Positions 63,782 through 64,000 of a stretch of 64,000 nucleotides of DNA are shown here, one piece after another. The notes beneath the pieces were generated by a model that saw only the letters and a program-made list of their open reading frames with translations, did not search any database and was not told where the DNA came from. Made by a program: the position numbers and the translations under genes. Each line of letters begins with the position of its first letter. Position 1 is the first letter of the stretch. The DNA is from Streptococcus mitis (GTDB taxonomy: Bacteria; Bacillota; Bacilli; Lactobacillales; Streptococcaceae), in contig NZ_JPFV01000011.1 of NCBI RefSeq assembly GCF_000722685.1, positions 372,001-436,000 on the forward strand. The letters run 5' to 3'.

Positions 63782-63985
63782 CTAGATTGCGTCCAATGTA
63801 TCTATAATTTTTTCAAATTGTTTTCGTTTAATCTGAATACGATTGCCATTCATAATCAGCCAATTTGCATTTTTATTTTCCTCTGCCAAGCGTCGTAGCT
63901 TGTTTTCGCCAATACGAAAATATTTTGACGCTTCTTCAATGGTTAGGGTATAACGTTCCCAAATAGGAATGTCAGTCTGCTTCAT
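63782..63985 (-). CDS. xis: Tn916 excisionase
   Basis: A 67-aa winged-helix DNA-binding protein ([19 protein letters not shown]) that bends the transposon ends and directs Int towards excision. Good Shine-Dalgarno (AAGGAGG) before ATG. Position directly upstream of int matches Tn916. Confidence 0.96.
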
Positions 63986-64000
63986 AAAATCCTCCTTTCC

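Larger units (their letters stand above)
62307..64000 (-). mobile_element. Tn916-family element, int end (continues past the window)
   Basis: The terminus near 62310 (ttcatataaacaaag, then an AT-rich stretch) and the following sequence with repeated aagtagtaaatt-type arms near 62450 are the Tn916 right-end region bound by Int. int and xis follow. The rest of the transposon lies outside. The exact end base is approximate. Confidence 0.85.

Overview
The window looks like a chromosome of the Streptococcus mitis/pneumoniae group. The evidence is a pneumococcus-like core block (murA, a PspC-domain protein, a SprT protein, tex, a GH13 enzyme), extended -10 promoters, pezAT, Tn5252-type mobilisation genes and a Tn916 integrase/excisionase end. 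All calls come from reading the sequence; no database search was run.

Layout. (1) 1-14.4 kb is housekeeping DNA: partial murA, a dead IS630 element, the PspC-domain protein, SprT and tex (tex appears leaderless), a permease/DUF1980 operon, two hydrolase loci, an intracellular maltodextrin GH13 enzyme, a lipid kinase and an ADP-ribosylglycohydrolase. (2) 14.4-24.4 kb is an AT-rich array of small leftward cassettes, partly separated by a degenerate repeat: DUF262 + HEPN, an unknown protein + a second HEPN-like protein, a 428-aa/114-aa pair, a decayed ATP-grasp gene and a two-gene membrane system. This has the character of a defence island. (3) 24.4-33.6 kb is a mobilisable element: frameshifted large serine recombinase, XRE regulator, MOBP relaxase, MobC and accessory gene. 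It carries a Thoeris locus (SIR2-SLOG ThsA plus two TIR proteins) in which ThsA has an in-frame stop and one TIR gene is frameshifted. (4) 33.6-51.4 kb is a lantibiotic locus like the pneumococcal multipeptide pneumolancidin loci: two-component system, BceAB-like ABC transporter, three precursor peptides, a 35-aa membrane peptide, LanT and LanM. Fragments of a decayed second pezAT copy lie on both sides of it. Beyond it, two convergent genes (ComQ-like prenyl synthase and a membrane protein) sit between perfect 32-bp inverted repeats, each holding a recombinase-type dyad core, beside a XerC/D-like recombinase. This looks like a DNA-inversion switch. (5) 51.8-64 kb is a patchwork: surface-protein stub, IS630/IS30 hybrid remnant, a three-gene ADP-ribosyltransferase/antitoxin/SecB-like chaperone operon resembling CmdTAC, a deleted IS200 copy, intact pezAT, Tn5252-like genes, IS5 debris, an Rgg/SHP quorum-sensing pair, and an M16-protease-like gene truncated at the Tn916 end (int, xis).

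How they work together. The accessory DNA combines anti-phage or addiction modules (DUF262/HEPN, Thoeris, TAC, PezAT), a self-regulated lantibiotic weapon with immunity transport, peptide signalling and mobility genes. Several genes are broken. At least four breaks fit the loss of one A in an A6-A7 run, which suggests either slippage/phase variation or sequencing undercalls.
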